From NCBI RefSeq assembly GCF_003590095.1, contig NW_020800332.1, positions 62,001 to 126,000 on the forward strand: a stretch of 64,000 bases of DNA, read 5' to 3'. This document shows, piece after piece, positions 9,800-22,900 of this stretch (position 1 is the first letter of the stretch; each line of letters starts with the position of its first letter). The position numbers were made by a program, and so were the translations under genes. This DNA comes from Trichoplusia ni (Eukaryota > Arthropoda > Insecta > Lepidoptera > Noctuidae). Below the pieces are notes generated by a model. That model was not told where the DNA came from and did no database searches. It saw only the letters and a program-made list of their open reading frames with translations.

Positions 9800-10857
9800 G
9801 TAACGAAAATAAAATACTTGGGTAGTTCGTTTAAAACTGCTTCAGAAGGAGGGTAATTTTTACACCTACCCAATCAGGAATATTGTTTCACGTAGCAAAA
9901 ATCAGATGATAAAATGAGAATATCTGGACGTAAAATGGATTGCTTCTGACAAAGAAGTATTTTGCTCTATCTATACTAAACTAAGGAATCCACGTTACGC
10001 AACCTATACATGCGTGCTTATTGTGCATATTAGCCTTTAGTTAATAAAGGCATCAAATTCCTTCCACAAAACCTTATCCACTATCTCAATACAACATTTC
10101 AACATGAACATAAATCCTTTGATATTAACATAAATGCGGTTATAACTCAGATTAGCGTGTAACACTTATGCAAAATTCAAGTAACTGCACTTCACCTCAG
10201 CACACTCAATCTAACATTTGCGAAACAAAACTACGTATTGTCTTGCAAACACATCTATTCTCATCGGTGGTTAAGCTTACGGAGTTGAATATTTTCCAGT
10301 TTTATCGTGTGGTCTAATGGACCGTATCGTAATCCATTTAGAACCGTGCACAGAGGAGCGTTACGCTCCAATTACCTAAACTGTTGCGTTGGTTACGTTC
10401 CTTATACTTACTTGCGTTTGTCTTATACTTTACGAGCTACCTTTATGGGTGCACCATTAAACCGACTCGTAATACCACCATTACAGGGCCTGGCGTGTAC
10501 ACCACCGCTGAAGGAGACTGCTACACGGGGCTCTGGGAATCAGACAAATTTGGTGGCAACGAGGAGGTGTCTATAACATACGTCGACGGCTCAACATATA
10601 AAGGTCAATTTAAAGATTGGTATTACAATAACCACGGACAATACACCTATCCTGATGGAAGTTTATTGGATTGCGATTTCATCGACAATTGCCCTGTGGG
10701 TCACTTGAGACTGACAGACCCTAACGGGCACGTTTGGTTGGGGAAAGCGGACTCGGGCTACGGTTGGTTCGAGCCGGTAAATCACTTCTTTGAATTTTTG
10801 GATACAACTCGGGAATCAACTAAAGTAAAACGACGTCATACTCATAGGACTATTTAA
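9634..10857 (+). CDS. MORN5: MORN repeat-containing protein, MORN5-like (2 exons)
   Basis: Exons 9634-9799 and 10487-10857 join in phase (G|GG) to give 178 residues; human MORN5 is a little shorter. The protein has an acidic N-terminal stretch (MTDTPTEADSDVEVSKKPAK), then MORN-type repeats: TGDLYDGYF, the junction VRMHGPGVYTTAEGDCYTGLW, DGSTYKGQFKDW and YTYPDGSLLDCDF. It continues into GHVWLGKADSGYGWFEPVNH and a basic C terminus. MORN repeats are short YxGxW-type beta-hairpins found in membrane-associated and axonemal proteins, and MORN5 in vertebrates is testis/cilia-enriched. A sperm-flagellum role here is inference. The ATG is the first in frame and the exon ends at a GT donor. It could alternatively be another small MORN family member; the short length and C-terminal region favour MORN5. 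Confidence 0.8.
9800..10486 (+). other. MORN5-like intron
   Basis: AT-rich intron of 687 bases; no element recognised. Confidence 0.6.
10487..10857 (+). CDS. MORN5: MORN5-like exon 2
   Basis: Preceded by CCATTACAG. Continues GPGVYTTAEGDCYTGLWESD and runs open to a TAA at 10855-10857. Completes two or three MORN units and the C-terminal region. Confidence 0.82.
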
Positions 10858-13740
10858 CTTGAAGTTTCTGCGGGTAAACCTTCCAAAATACCTAGAGAGT
10901 AAACAACGTTGATTTACTACCATTTTTTCTTTGTTTTGTTTTCCTCATCAACAAGTTTATTGACCCTAAACCATTGGAGTTGGATGATTGAACATCAATG
11001 TGTAAGTAACGTACAAACTGCGGAAGTGCGGAGTTAGGCCAAGAGAATTAGTTACCGAGTTGTTTTATTGAGTGTGAACTTGTATGTTAATTTAAAGGCG
11101 TGTACCAATCATTTATGTAAACAATCGATAGGACAAAGTGTAAACAAAGGAAACGTTTGGTAGAATGGTAGATTGAGAAACTGCCGCACTCGGTACTTAA
11201 ACCCGCTAATGCAGTTAGTCACTCGACTTGTTGGGGCACTCAATCTTGTGACACTCGTTTGAACTCCACTTACGATACACATTTAAGTTGAGGACAATCG
11301 CTGGCAAAAAGTTTTATGTATTATGATGATGAATGTTTTTAGTTACCTAAGTACTCATTAGGGATTTTTGGTTGGTATTTAAATGTCAAATTAAATACTT
11401 GTACACGTTCAACCTATGTTCGGTCCAACGGACATCCTGTCCCAGTTACGTCCGAAATTTTTGTTATTCTATCGTCACATTAAGTAGCGGTGATAAGTAT
11501 CTACTACTTAGTATGATTTGTATGGCGATCACAATAAATCTTCAAAAAAGCAAACAGTCCGTTAGTTGTTAAATTATGTAACACCATATCATAATTTATT
11601 TAGTTGAACCTGCCTATTTTAAAATGGTTACGGTTATAAGCTTATGCTCAACTAGGCCACGAATGCATGTACTGTGAAATAAACCTACGGTGAAACGGGG
11701 CGTTCTTCAATTATAGATATTAGAAATCAACCGGTGTTCATTCACAAACAAAGACCTTTAGAACAAGTGGCCACTGATGAAACCTTTATTAGAATGTCTC
11801 ATGGAGATTGCGTAGTACCATACGACTGTATAAGGTATGATGACATTAATTTGCATCGTCATATGTACAAGCGGCAGACTGCCGGCCGCCTACGGGTCAC
11901 GAGGTATCACGTCACTGATCAAGCCTGTGAACGAACTCTTAGATTTGTTATTTGTCCTCGGATGTACACCCACATTTGAATAGCCATTCTAAAAAGATCC
12001 CTGCGCTCTTAACGCGTTATACTTATTACATCTGCATCTTGTTCGGGTGCGAGGGGAGAGGTAGTTCGATTTTAAATGGTGGTAAAGCTTCGCTACTTTT
12101 GAGTAGCAAAGGTGTGGTTCAGTGCGTGACTAGAGACCGTGTATCTTGCGAACTAATGTTCGGTGTCCATAATTAGTAATTAGGAAGGACAACGGAATGG
12201 TTCCGAGGTGAAGGACGTTGATTTAACTACCTGTTTAATAGGCCGTTCTTTATTTATGATGGACTCTAAAAGGTTTATAGTGCGTTGAATGCACCGTTAA
12301 TGTCTTAAAGCGGTTAGCGATATAATTCAAAATGATGATCAGCTACCATTTCCTAAGCCCTTTCGACACACCTTGCAAAGACTTTTCATGGTGTAGGCTA
12401 CTCATTAATCATATAAAAAACGGAACCCTTATGATACTTAGTTACCCTGTATTGTCCCTCCGTCCGTCACCAGACTGTATGAACCAAAATAACTAGATAG
12501 CTGCAATTTTCACAGATAATGTATTTATTTTTACTCTATAGCAAAAATAAAGTTCGAGTTTTAGCAAAGATGTTCCGGTTATGCGATAAAAAGTGGGTCT
12601 CAGTAATAGTATCTGTAACCTTTTGGTAGCGAACCTTAAAAATATCAAATTCTAACATTAAAACTGGCTGATATTATAAGATCAAAACTCAGCGATAAGT
12701 ATACGTTATCTTGCAATCTGCTCTACATTCATAAGAAAATCTACAAAACATACAATGACGCTACGTAAACATTGATCCAGGGACCTATAGCTAGGTAAGT
12801 ATATGTATGGTGTGATAGTCGTTTCATTGAAAGTGTATGATGTCATCTAAGATTAACTAAGCGTTTAGGTGGGTTTACTTAAGCGTTTACGCACGAAGGA
12901 CATAAAAATGTAATCTTCTTTCAATGATTAAATGGGTTCGATCCAATTTTTCCTAAATGAGGCGTTTGTTTTCTTTTCGTTTACCAAACCTTTTTTTATA
13001 TAGGTACATGCCTTTCTACTTTGTTGACATATCTACCGTTCTACTAAATGAACGTCCGGTTTGTATACTTATGTTATGTTTCTATGAGTCTACGTTAACT
13101 AGGTATCTGCTGTCGATCGGCTGTTTGTCATAAACATCATCTAAGGGTCTTAAGCCAAGAAAGTGGGAGTTCATGAGCATGAAAAGGCCCTTTTAGACAG
13201 CAAAGTGCTAAATTAGTCTGTTTAAAAATGAGAAAGATGAAGGTTAAGATAATAAGCCTAAAAAGTCAAAAATATTTGCGTGGTCATAATAAAATTGTGA
13301 AAACAATAGTTATTCGTACATTACAAATTTTTCAGGCACTGACAACTTGGAGCTGGTTAAAAATACAAAGATTTAAGGAACATATCGGAAAAAATAATTT
13401 AACTTACTACAATGTCAACGCAAAGACCCTATTCACCGCATAACAATAATTTGTCAGATTATGTAACAAATGTAAATAAATACTCAGTTCAAACTTTTTT
13501 GGTCAAACACTTAACCAGTATGATTCTGCAATTATCACTTGCATTTTCTTATCAACGGGTTAACAAAGTTACTTAAAATACCAATTACTACTTTGAAGTG
13601 AACAGTATTCGCATTTTCACGACACATATAACTCTACTGCTATCACTTGCATTGTCTAATCAAGAGGTAAACAAATTGGCGTAATTTTCTCTCGTAGAAA
13701 CGCTACAGCGAGAACTCAGTATTAGACAGTGTTAGAGGCG
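10858..13740. other. Intergenic region between the MORN5-like gene and the integrin
   Basis: About 2.9 kb without a gene I can support. An AATAAA at 11533-11538 is a possible but distant polyadenylation signal for the upstream gene. Open stretches near 11734-12176 have no recognised homology. Confidence 0.5.
12445..12565. repeat. Decayed dispersed repeat with CCGTCCGTCACCAGACTGTAT
   Basis: Contains the phrases GTCCGTCACCAGACTGTAT, ACTAGATAGCTGCAATTTT and CACAGATAATGTATTT, which I know as a very common moth repeat. Related scraps appear near 26560 (TCCGTACCGAAAGGG), 57783 and 62700. Family recognition is from memory only. Confidence 0.5.
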
Positions 13741-13771
13741 CGGCAGATGTCGGCGGGCGAAGACGTAAGGC

Positions 13772-13808
13772 GCGATACGGCGTGCCGCGCCGGTACCCGC
13801 CGTATCGC
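13772..13808. promoter_or_regulatory. GC-rich perfect hairpin in the integrin 5-prime region
   Basis: The arm GCGATACGGCG at 13772-13782 is exactly complementary to CGCCGTATCGC at 13798-13808, with a 15-base GC-rich spacer. It lies about 110 bases before the integrin ATG, in the promoter or 5-prime UTR. Function is unknown. Confidence 0.6.
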
Positions 13809-13814
13809 TGTACC

Positions 13815-13837
13815 TTATCAACCCTTATCAGTTATCA
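13815..13837 (-). promoter_or_regulatory. Cluster of three GATA-factor motifs
   Basis: TTATCA occurs at 13815, 13825 and 13832; read on the minus strand these are three TGATAA sites fitting WGATAR. They sit about 80-100 bases before the integrin ATG. GATA factors drive haemocyte, fat-body and gut genes in insects; direct control of this gene is inference. Confidence 0.5.
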
Positions 13838-13917
13838 GCAACTCATCGCGAAACCGATCGCACCGCCATTCGATACACGCGCGATTCAATCCAGATGTGA
13901 TTTAATTGTTCCCGATC

Positions 13918-13984
13918 ATGTATGTCCCTGTGTTTGTGATTCTGTGCCTATTATTCGTGAAATTCGAAAATGGAAACTGTCAAG
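13918..13984 (+). CDS. Integrin beta exon 1, signal peptide
   Basis: Codes MYVPVFVILCLLFVKF followed by ENGNCQ, a hydrophobic secretion signal. The donor is CAAG|GTGGGC and leaves one base. No other in-frame ATG lies just upstream. Confidence 0.85.
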
Positions 13985-16900
13985 GTGGGCATGAAACCTT
14001 TTTGGTACTAACTTTTTGGTATTATTATGTTTTTTTTTATGATTCAGATATTTCCTTGAAAATGTTGTGTATACATAGTTATAAAATGTTTGGTTACGTA
14101 TCATTTTAAGTATGTGTAGGTAATGTGTATGTATGGGTAAAGTGTGTTAATAACGTTACGCTGGAGTAACTTTGATCATTTAATTCATGAATCTATTTAC
14201 AGTTATTAACTTTGTATAATACTAGTATTTACTATGCGATTAACCCGTGAAGGTTGTGATAAGGAGTCTTTAATGTTTACAGTAATACTAAATGGATCGA
14301 TTTAGATTTTTCAGGCGGTATTTCTTTTGCCTTTTCAGCCAGCTGAAAATAGAATTCCCGTATTTCGTTTTAGAAAAAATATCATACATATAGTAAAAAA
14401 AAATGAAACTGTAAAGTTGAATGCAGAAAGCCTTTATTGTCAACGCATTATTGTTTGTGAGATTCGTTGTCGTAATATGTTGTTACCGTTGATGTTCCGA
14501 CTACCTCACTATGTATCTATACAATATGACGTGAATAAAAGGGGGCGTGTTAATCGATTTCAATCGCTCAATAAGGAAATCATCAGCTAAAACCGCGTAC
14601 TTGGTATTTTGCAAAAAAAACTACCGGAATTATTGCAACATTGGCAAAAAAGGCACCTAAAGCAATACCTACTGGTAAAAATAAGTATTAACGTAATCCT
14701 TGATAAATTAAAAAATATTTGAGTGCTAGGTACTTTTAATTCGCCGGGATTTAGAAACTTTAAGTATTACAACGTTTCCATAAAGTAAACAAACAGATAC
14801 AACTTCAAAAATCCAGTAACGTTGTAAATAAACTTTATTACCAACCAGAGTTAAATAATCATTCACAACAGGACGGAAGTTAAAATAGTCCGTATTAAAT
14901 GTAATTATAGTAACACAGAGAGATTAAAACGAAATAAAAATATTCTTTATCTCAACACGGACATAAATGTATCTTCAAACGAAGAGATTTATTTTATGTT
15001 CATACGTAAACTAAAATAGCCCAAAACAGACGGGCGCCGGAACCCACCTGTTACGGGCATAAGTTGTCCGAAATAGAAGTTATCCCGAATACGATTGACA
15101 GTTTTATTTAGAAAATACACGGCGCATGCATACGGCGACGTTTTCAAATTTAGTGAGTTGTGTGTTTACATTTGTGTATTTGTTTTAAATCCAAACTTTT
15201 CTGTTATTCTTTGTAGGTCTAGGTACTGAATACCGCACCACACTACCACAAACATAATAATGATAGATACTTTCACACGTGGTGATAGACCATTAGACCC
15301 TAGTTCCTCTTATCTGTCATTCACTGTACCCTCTGAAATGACAAAACAACTATGTAATATTACGCTGAGATTAAAAAAATACTACCAAACGATCCTGTCA
15401 CAATAATTTAAATATAGAACGCCTTATAGCAATAAATATGGCATCTAGTCTTTAGTTTCTATCTGACCTGCTATATTGGTCTATAAATTGATTTATCGGT
15501 CTAGCACTAAGATCGGTTTAGTTTCACTATAGGCGTTAAAGCAAATTAGTTTAACTGTCCCGATTGTTATTTTAAGCGCAGCGTCTAACTCTGGACGTCT
15601 TAATCGTATAAATAATGTTCTTACTCGTGTGCCATAATATAACAGCAATTAAATTTGGTTAATATAGTAAGTATTTTCTTTCTTAATTTGTACAATATTT
15701 TTGGAATAAAAATTAGATATTTGCAAGCAGTTGCTGTTGGAAATTTGATTGAGTTAAAGTTTTTTCAACTGGAAAGTGTCTTTTTTCACCACGATTTGCA
15801 GTTTTCCGGTTTTCAATTTTATTCAATCGAAACTCTTTCGACTGTGTCCTCTTTGAATTACCACTCTGTTTCTTTATGATTTCGATTGCAACATGGAAGT
15901 AATTATTATATCTAATAACATAGGTGCTTTATCATCGTAGTTTTCAGGGCCTTTTTCCTCTACAATTAACTATTTAGTTGGAAAACAAGAGCGTTATTCA
16001 ATTTATTCATTTCCTAGTTGTAAAAACACGTAGTTTAACAATAAATCACGAGGATTTCTGCGGTTAGCCGTGACATTGAACTAGGAGTTATCGTGGACGT
16101 TAGTCATTTGTTATTTGTCGAGTTTAATTTGTTAGGCACGTAGTTACGAGTATTGTAACTTATGTTATGATATTAAAATGCATTTCAAATAAGAGATTGT
16201 GTTAGAATTATAATATACTAGCTGTTGCCCGCGGTTTCACCCGCGTAGTACCGGATTTCGTGATTATTTTACAGTTCCTGTTTTTTTTTGCAGCATTTTT
16301 TCCCTATTTTCTCACCGTTTAAACCTTCCCTGGACTACTACGAATATTTCAAGACTTAAATTAGCTAAATCGGTTCAGCCGTTCTCGAGTTTTAGTGAGA
16401 CTAACGAACAGCAATTCATTTTTATATATAAGAAGAAGAAGAAGATTCTTGTACATTGACTACAAATGACCTGCCCCTGGACGCTCCATGCCGGTCGCGG
16501 TCCTATAAACTAAGACATACCCGGACGAATGACAACCCTGTCAAACTAGACAAAACTAATCAGCATCCTGCAAATTACATCTCCATCTAAAACATTTATA
16601 ACCTCTACTTCATCTACTAAAGATAGTAAAGTCCAGTGGGTCTATTTCTTGTAGTAATATTAGTACTGTTGTGGAAAAGAGAGAGCGCTCTACAAAGTGC
16701 ACGCGCTGTCGAGCTTCCACAACGGAATCAATCTCAATTTTAGGTGTAATGATGACTTAATACAAGACTTAGTGATATGCCGTCAGTACTTATTTAAAGA
16801 GTCTCATTTCACTTTTATTTCTAACTAAGTAGCTGTTGCCCGCGACTTCGTTTGCGTCGTTAGAAGATATAAGTTAGGAATTTTAGAACGTTGGCCTTGA

Positions 16901-19900
16901 AGATGAATATTTTTCCCCGTTTTTACCACATTTTTCATTGTAACGTAAAGGACCGACCTTTACGTTGCAGCGTGATGTTATATAGCTTAAAACCTTCCTC
17001 GATGAATGGTCTATTAAACCCAAAATTTTTCAATTTGAACCAGTAGTTCCTAAGATTAGCGCGTTCAAACAAACAAACAAACTCTTCAGCTTCATATATT
17101 AGTATAAAAGTATAGATTTAAATACAGGTATATTCAGTCAACAAATGGCAAAAGCCCTCAAGTTATAATTAGTCGACTGGGCAGAGCCCTCAAGTTATAC
17201 TACCTATAATAGGGTTGATGAGAGAGATCTGTTTGTTAGAGAAGTGGACACTTAACACACAAATATTTTCTCTAATTTGAAAACTTTTACTTTCTTGCGC
17301 ATTCCAAATAAACAGTTGAATGGGCAATGTTTGAAGTTTCATTTTTGTTTTTAAAATTGCGCATCAAACGTCAAATTTGTAAGACCGCCTATCCGTCTGT
17401 CTCTCTAGATCCTACATCTCGGAAAGTAATAGGAAATAAGGTATATCGCGTCTTATAGCTCATCTATCCTGGAAAGCGAAAAACAATCCCAGCGTATCTT
17501 GTAATTGTAAAGTGAAGAATCTATGCAAGTAAAAAATCTCCAACAACCCTTCTACAAAAATAGTTCACTTAATTAAGCAATTTTTCATTTTGTCAATTAC
17601 AAGTCATCTATTCATAGCAACATACCCTTCATACCCAAATTCAACATCTTACAACAGCTTCCTTCATAATTCAGCAGTTTGTCTTTCTCTTACAACACAT
17701 GTTGTTTCTATCACCTACATCTACTAATAGCGATTGTTTTTGTTACCAACATGTATATATAAGTTATCAGTTCCTGGATAGTGTTGGTCTATTAACGCGG
17801 CGAGCACGTGCTAGCAATTGTCCCATATACGGTGGGATTATCTTCGTTCGCGCAACGAGAGAAACGGCAAAAGTTCCACTTAATTAGATAATATTTTAAA
17901 TTAAATTATCTCTGGTCATGACCATAATAATATTTATTAGAATTGCAGACAATCTGCATTATTTACACTGATTTTTTAGATCACTATACATCTGATTTGG
18001 AACCAGAGAAAATAAATAAAACCAAGAAAAAAAAGTAAATAATCTGTAATTTCGTAATCATCCTCTACTTTTGGAATTTCAATTTTGGAACTTGTACACC
18101 TAGTTCTTAAAAGCCCCCAAGATACCATGAAAAACAACATAATTTTCGTAGTGCTACACAGAGTAAGTCTTCTGTACTTGCCGGCGACTCCCGATGCGTT
18201 CGTAATCTCGTCTACGCCCACATAAATTGTGTCAATGCAGTGCGCTTACACCTCCGATTTTGGTGGTCTATTTTTATACTTTAGTAGCTTCATTCCATGT
18301 GTTTTATCTTGAGAAATACTCTACATTTTTAGAGTTTCATCGTTGATTGGCATCCAATTAATTACACACCTTATTGGTGTTATTTAAAGCCTCGTTTCTC
18401 GAATTAACGACCAGGAATTCGGGATCGTATAAAAAGCCAATTGTGCTTTAAAAAACCTTACTCTTCTACTAGTTACTAGAATATATCTAAACACGCTGGA
18501 GCGTTTCAGGCCAATTTCAAGTAAGAGAATTGGCTGGCAGAACCGTTTGTTAATTATTAATATTAATTATCCTGATTTTTTCCCCCTTTTTAATCTTAAC
18601 AGCGAACTTCTTCGTTATTCACGTTATTGTAGATCATCGAACAGAAATCAATCTTTGTCTAGGGCACTTACTAGTTCCACTAAGAGTAAAGACATTGCAG
18701 TTGTGGAAGAGAGACACCGCTCTACGCGATATAAAACCCTGACTATCAACTTATACTTCTTAGTTTGTTCATTGACATTTTTTTCTTGTCTCCAGCACAA
18801 CAGATGCTGAACAAGCTGGTGTGTATCGAGCATGATGAGTGCGGTGCCTGTCTCTCCGCCGCGTCGCACTGTCGCTGGTGCGCAGATCCCAACTACAACA
18901 CTGGAGCACCACGATGCAATGATGATGAGAGGTAAGGAGATGTCATTACTGAACCTTGGGACTTACAAGATTAGAAGGAAGTTGTTTTTCTAATAACATT
19001 TATTTTGCTAAGCTTAATTGTGATCTAAAGAGGGTCTCGTGGCTTAGCTACGATTGCACAAATTGATCAATGATTATATCGCAGCTTATGTCTCAAAGAG
19101 TTCCTCCTTGTTTCGAAAGGTACGATAAATTGTCCTTCACTTTTGTCAGTCGGTACAGGTAGTTAGAAGCTAGAAAATCTATTAGAAAACTATTAAGTCA
19201 GATATGCATAGACTAAACGCCGACCCCCAAATTGTTAGGAGGCGGCTAGATGTTGATCGCGATCTCCTAATAGTGACACACTCGAGTATCCTGAGTGTCA
19301 CTTCCTTTTCAAGGTAGTAGATACAAAGGTTTATTACCTAGTTGCACTTTAGTGTATATCGAAAATGGTAATTACGGTATATGTTAGTCAGTTTTTCCGC
19401 TAATCCCATTAATAATATCATCAGCACCAAGTTGCAATAATATCAACAAGTAAGTATAGGTCCTTGCCTTGATCGTGATATGAAACGTAGATTTGAAGGT
19501 TTTGGAGGAATTTGAAGGTAAATTAGATGATATAAGTACTTAGTTATTTTATAGTGGTATGTTGCAAGGAGGTTGGACCATTCCTCTTGTAGTAGTCATG
19601 ATAGGTAACGAACGTAGGAATTAAGCAAAGCCCTTATAGGTAGTAATTAAGTTGTCTTTGATTTTGATTTAGTAGACAGAGATTACAATACGTAATGTAA
19701 AGCTGAGTCCTTAAGGATCGAAAAATATGTTTTTAGTTTTCCGTAACCTGAGGAACTTAAAGATAATTAAAACTCAAGCGTAAAGATATACATACATAAA
19801 GGTATTTCAGAATTAATTAAATCTAACTCCAAAGAGAAACCGGGTTGTAACTAATTGCCGTAATAACAAAGTTTGTTAAACATAAATAAATAACAATAAA

Positions 19901-22900
19901 TATGAACGGTTTAATAATTAATACGACTTTCGCGTAAAAGCCTTATTTATTCACGGTGTTGTAACATTCAACAAGCGAAACAGTCAAGTTAATTATCTAC
20001 GCCATTCATTATAATTGTCAGTTGTCGATTTTAATTATTCTTTGTTTCTAGCTTTCCAAAACTATTTTTCTTAAACATTTTTTTTCTGACGACGTTTAAT
20101 TGGTACTCATAAAAATGATTAATCTTGCAGACAAAGCTTTCAAATTGGTTTAAATGAAATCTTTATTATTATTTAAAAAAAAATATAATTTACAGCCCAC
20201 ACTTATATTAACCTCACGGCTTATCAGTAAAACCTTTTTAATTCAAAATTTCAAACGATTAAAGTTACATTTCAAAATACTTAACACCTAAATAATAAGA
20301 CTCTTTAAAACTATAATTACCACCTAAAACTTCACGTATCGACTGTAATTAATGTTCGCTTCGATCATTAGATCTTAACTACGTATTTAGAGGGAATGGC
20401 TATCGATATAACAAGGGGGGCTATCATCTAGTTATCTGGCGTTGATCTGGCGGCCGTACGACTATTAAAACCACCCACATCCCACGGTAATTGGATAGAG
20501 AACGTTTAAGAGGATACGGTAACCAATAAGCTTACTAACTTTTAAAATAATGCTGTTGATGAGGTTAGAGTGAGATGGTGCTCTACGCCCTGTCGAGCCC
20601 TGTCCTGCTTCCACAATTACCACATTATAACTTTAAGGCAAGGTGGTAGGACTACTGTCCTTGACTAGATTGGCGTTTGGGTCGGTTAGGGTGTGAATGT
20701 TGACAGGTAAATTGCTGGTTAAATTTCGTAAAGGTGTAGTTAAGAACTTTACCACCTGTTCAGTTTTTTTTATGTTTAATTTACAAAGTTTACTTTTTGT
20801 AAGATTTTAACGTAGCTTGGAAGTGTAAACGTGCAAAGGTAGGTTATTTAGGTAAATATTTGAAACCTGTATTTAAAGAGTTTCAAATTTTTTGAATCCC
20901 ATTGATTTTTACAAGTTACTTAACGAATATTTATTAAACAATAAAAAAAACTTTACCCATATAACTCGATTAACCAGCATTCAGACATCAACGAAGCCAA
21001 CTAAAAGTTTAAACAAAACAATCATCATTTAGTCAACCTACTCCAAACACCAAGTACTTTACTATTCACATTATACGAATAAGAAACGTTCAAAGTTCCG
21101 TTCCATTCCTTTTATTTCGCTCGATCAATTACGTGCGCAAGCGCATTCCCCATGAACTGTTCCCACGTTCGCTGACCGAAATTTCGTCTCTAACTAATCA
21201 AGAGATGGTTGTTTGATAGTTCGGAGTTATTCATTGTAAGAGCGCAGCGATCGAACGATTTTCAATGGGCTGGTACTTTGGTATTAAGAACGAGAGGTAA
21301 CGATTAATCTGACTCATGTGGCTTGTGCAGTGTTTAGAGACAAATATCACTAGACAAAACCTTGTACTTGCCTGACTTATCTGATACTGAATTAACAGTT
21401 AGATGAGTGTGCGTTATGCATCTACTTGAAGTGTTATTTATGTACTTACTTATGTTGAATAAGATAATGTTTGAAGACTTAACTGTTTTAATCGATATTT
21501 TAGAGAGAGGTTTTGGGCTTACATATAGGGTATGCTCTGAATATCTTTTCGAATTGTGTTTATAAGAGGTTATAGAATTTTAGTAGGTTTTTTTGAACTC
21601 CTTGCAACTACCCCACCCAGTCCCAAAGTTGGACAAGCTCCTGCTCCAGATCCACTATGTAATGTAGCCATTTGTATTTGGTTCCAGTCTCGTGAACACC
21701 AACTGCAGCCAAGGGTTCATCCAGCGCCCTGCGAAGCCAGTGTGGAACGTGGTAGAGAACAGTTCTCTCCAAGACATGAGACCCAACAGCGCTGAGAATG
21801 TTATACAGATACAGCCGCAGAGGATACAGCTTTCTTTGAAACCACGTAAGCTAAGGACTATTTACATCATAATCTAGTATTTTTACGATTTTATTTTTAA
21901 CCTTATTTTTAATGAGCTCTATCGACCTCATGAAATTCCTAGTGTTGCAACAAAAAAGCTGTACAAATCTTTATTGTTCGATAGGCATCTAGTCGAAATC
22001 CTCAGAAAAATAGGCACGAAATTATTGTACCTTTTTGTTATTTTTATAGGAGAAACGAAGAAAATCAGCTTCTCTTTTAGGCCAGCAAAAAACTATCCAC
22101 TAGACTTGTATTACCTAATGGATCTCACTTGGTCGATGAAGGATGACAAGGAAACACTCGTGTCTTTGAGGGACGACCTGCCCACGCTCCTGAAGAATCT
22201 TACTGATAACTTTAGGTAAGTGGTTTTTTATACCAGATGGGGGGTACACACCGAACTTAGTGTTTCGGTGGTTTTTGTCGGTTGCATCGAAGATACTGCC
22301 TTGCAGGAGTTGCAATGACGGGCATGAGAGGCTGGCTACTCTCATTAAAAAAATAATAATCATATTTACACATTTTTCAAGTCACTTTAATGTGTATTTC
22401 AAGTCGGTTGCAAGTTGTTTTTCGGTTTGGTAGGTTATACTGTCAACAAGGTTAGATGTGGTATAAGGTAACAAATGTCTCCTCCTTATGCTGAAAATCA
22501 GCAGCGGGATGGTTTTAGTGATTTAAGTGATGATACGTTCCGATCATAAAAGAAAATAATTAAAGAAAGTTTTCCTACTAGCTATAATGCATAACAGGAG
22601 CTGTATTAGACCAATTATATTCGTACGCAACAATAAAAAATAATTTCATGTTATTTTTAGGCTTGGATTTGGAAGCTTCGCCGAAAAACCTCTAATGCCA
22701 TTCATAAGTACAGACTCTAGGAGACTGGCTAACCCCTGTTCCGTGGAAGAAGTGGCGTGCGAAGCCACCTACAGTTACCGGCATCATCTGTCGCTTACAA
22801 ATCAGGTAACGTTCACCACTACATTTGATACTCAAAAGGAAATCCTTAATACCTTATTCCATATTGAGAAGCTCGTAAATAGACAAGGGTAAAGGCTTAC

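Larger units (their letters stand above)
18932..21687 (+). other. Integrin intron 2
   Basis: AT-rich intron of 2.76 kb. It holds a truncated GATGAT-tail repeat (19095-19190) and a GTTGTGGAA-family half element (20565-20616), listed separately. Nothing else seen. Confidence 0.55.

Noticed and set aside
11734..12176. Two overlapping open frames downstream of the MORN5-like gene
   Set aside because: No ATG in good position for the first, no family recognised, no splice support.
17976..18221. Minus-strand 81-codon open frame in integrin intron 1
   Set aside because: No homology recognised; the half around ACGAACGCATCGGGAGTCGC may be a repeat fragment.
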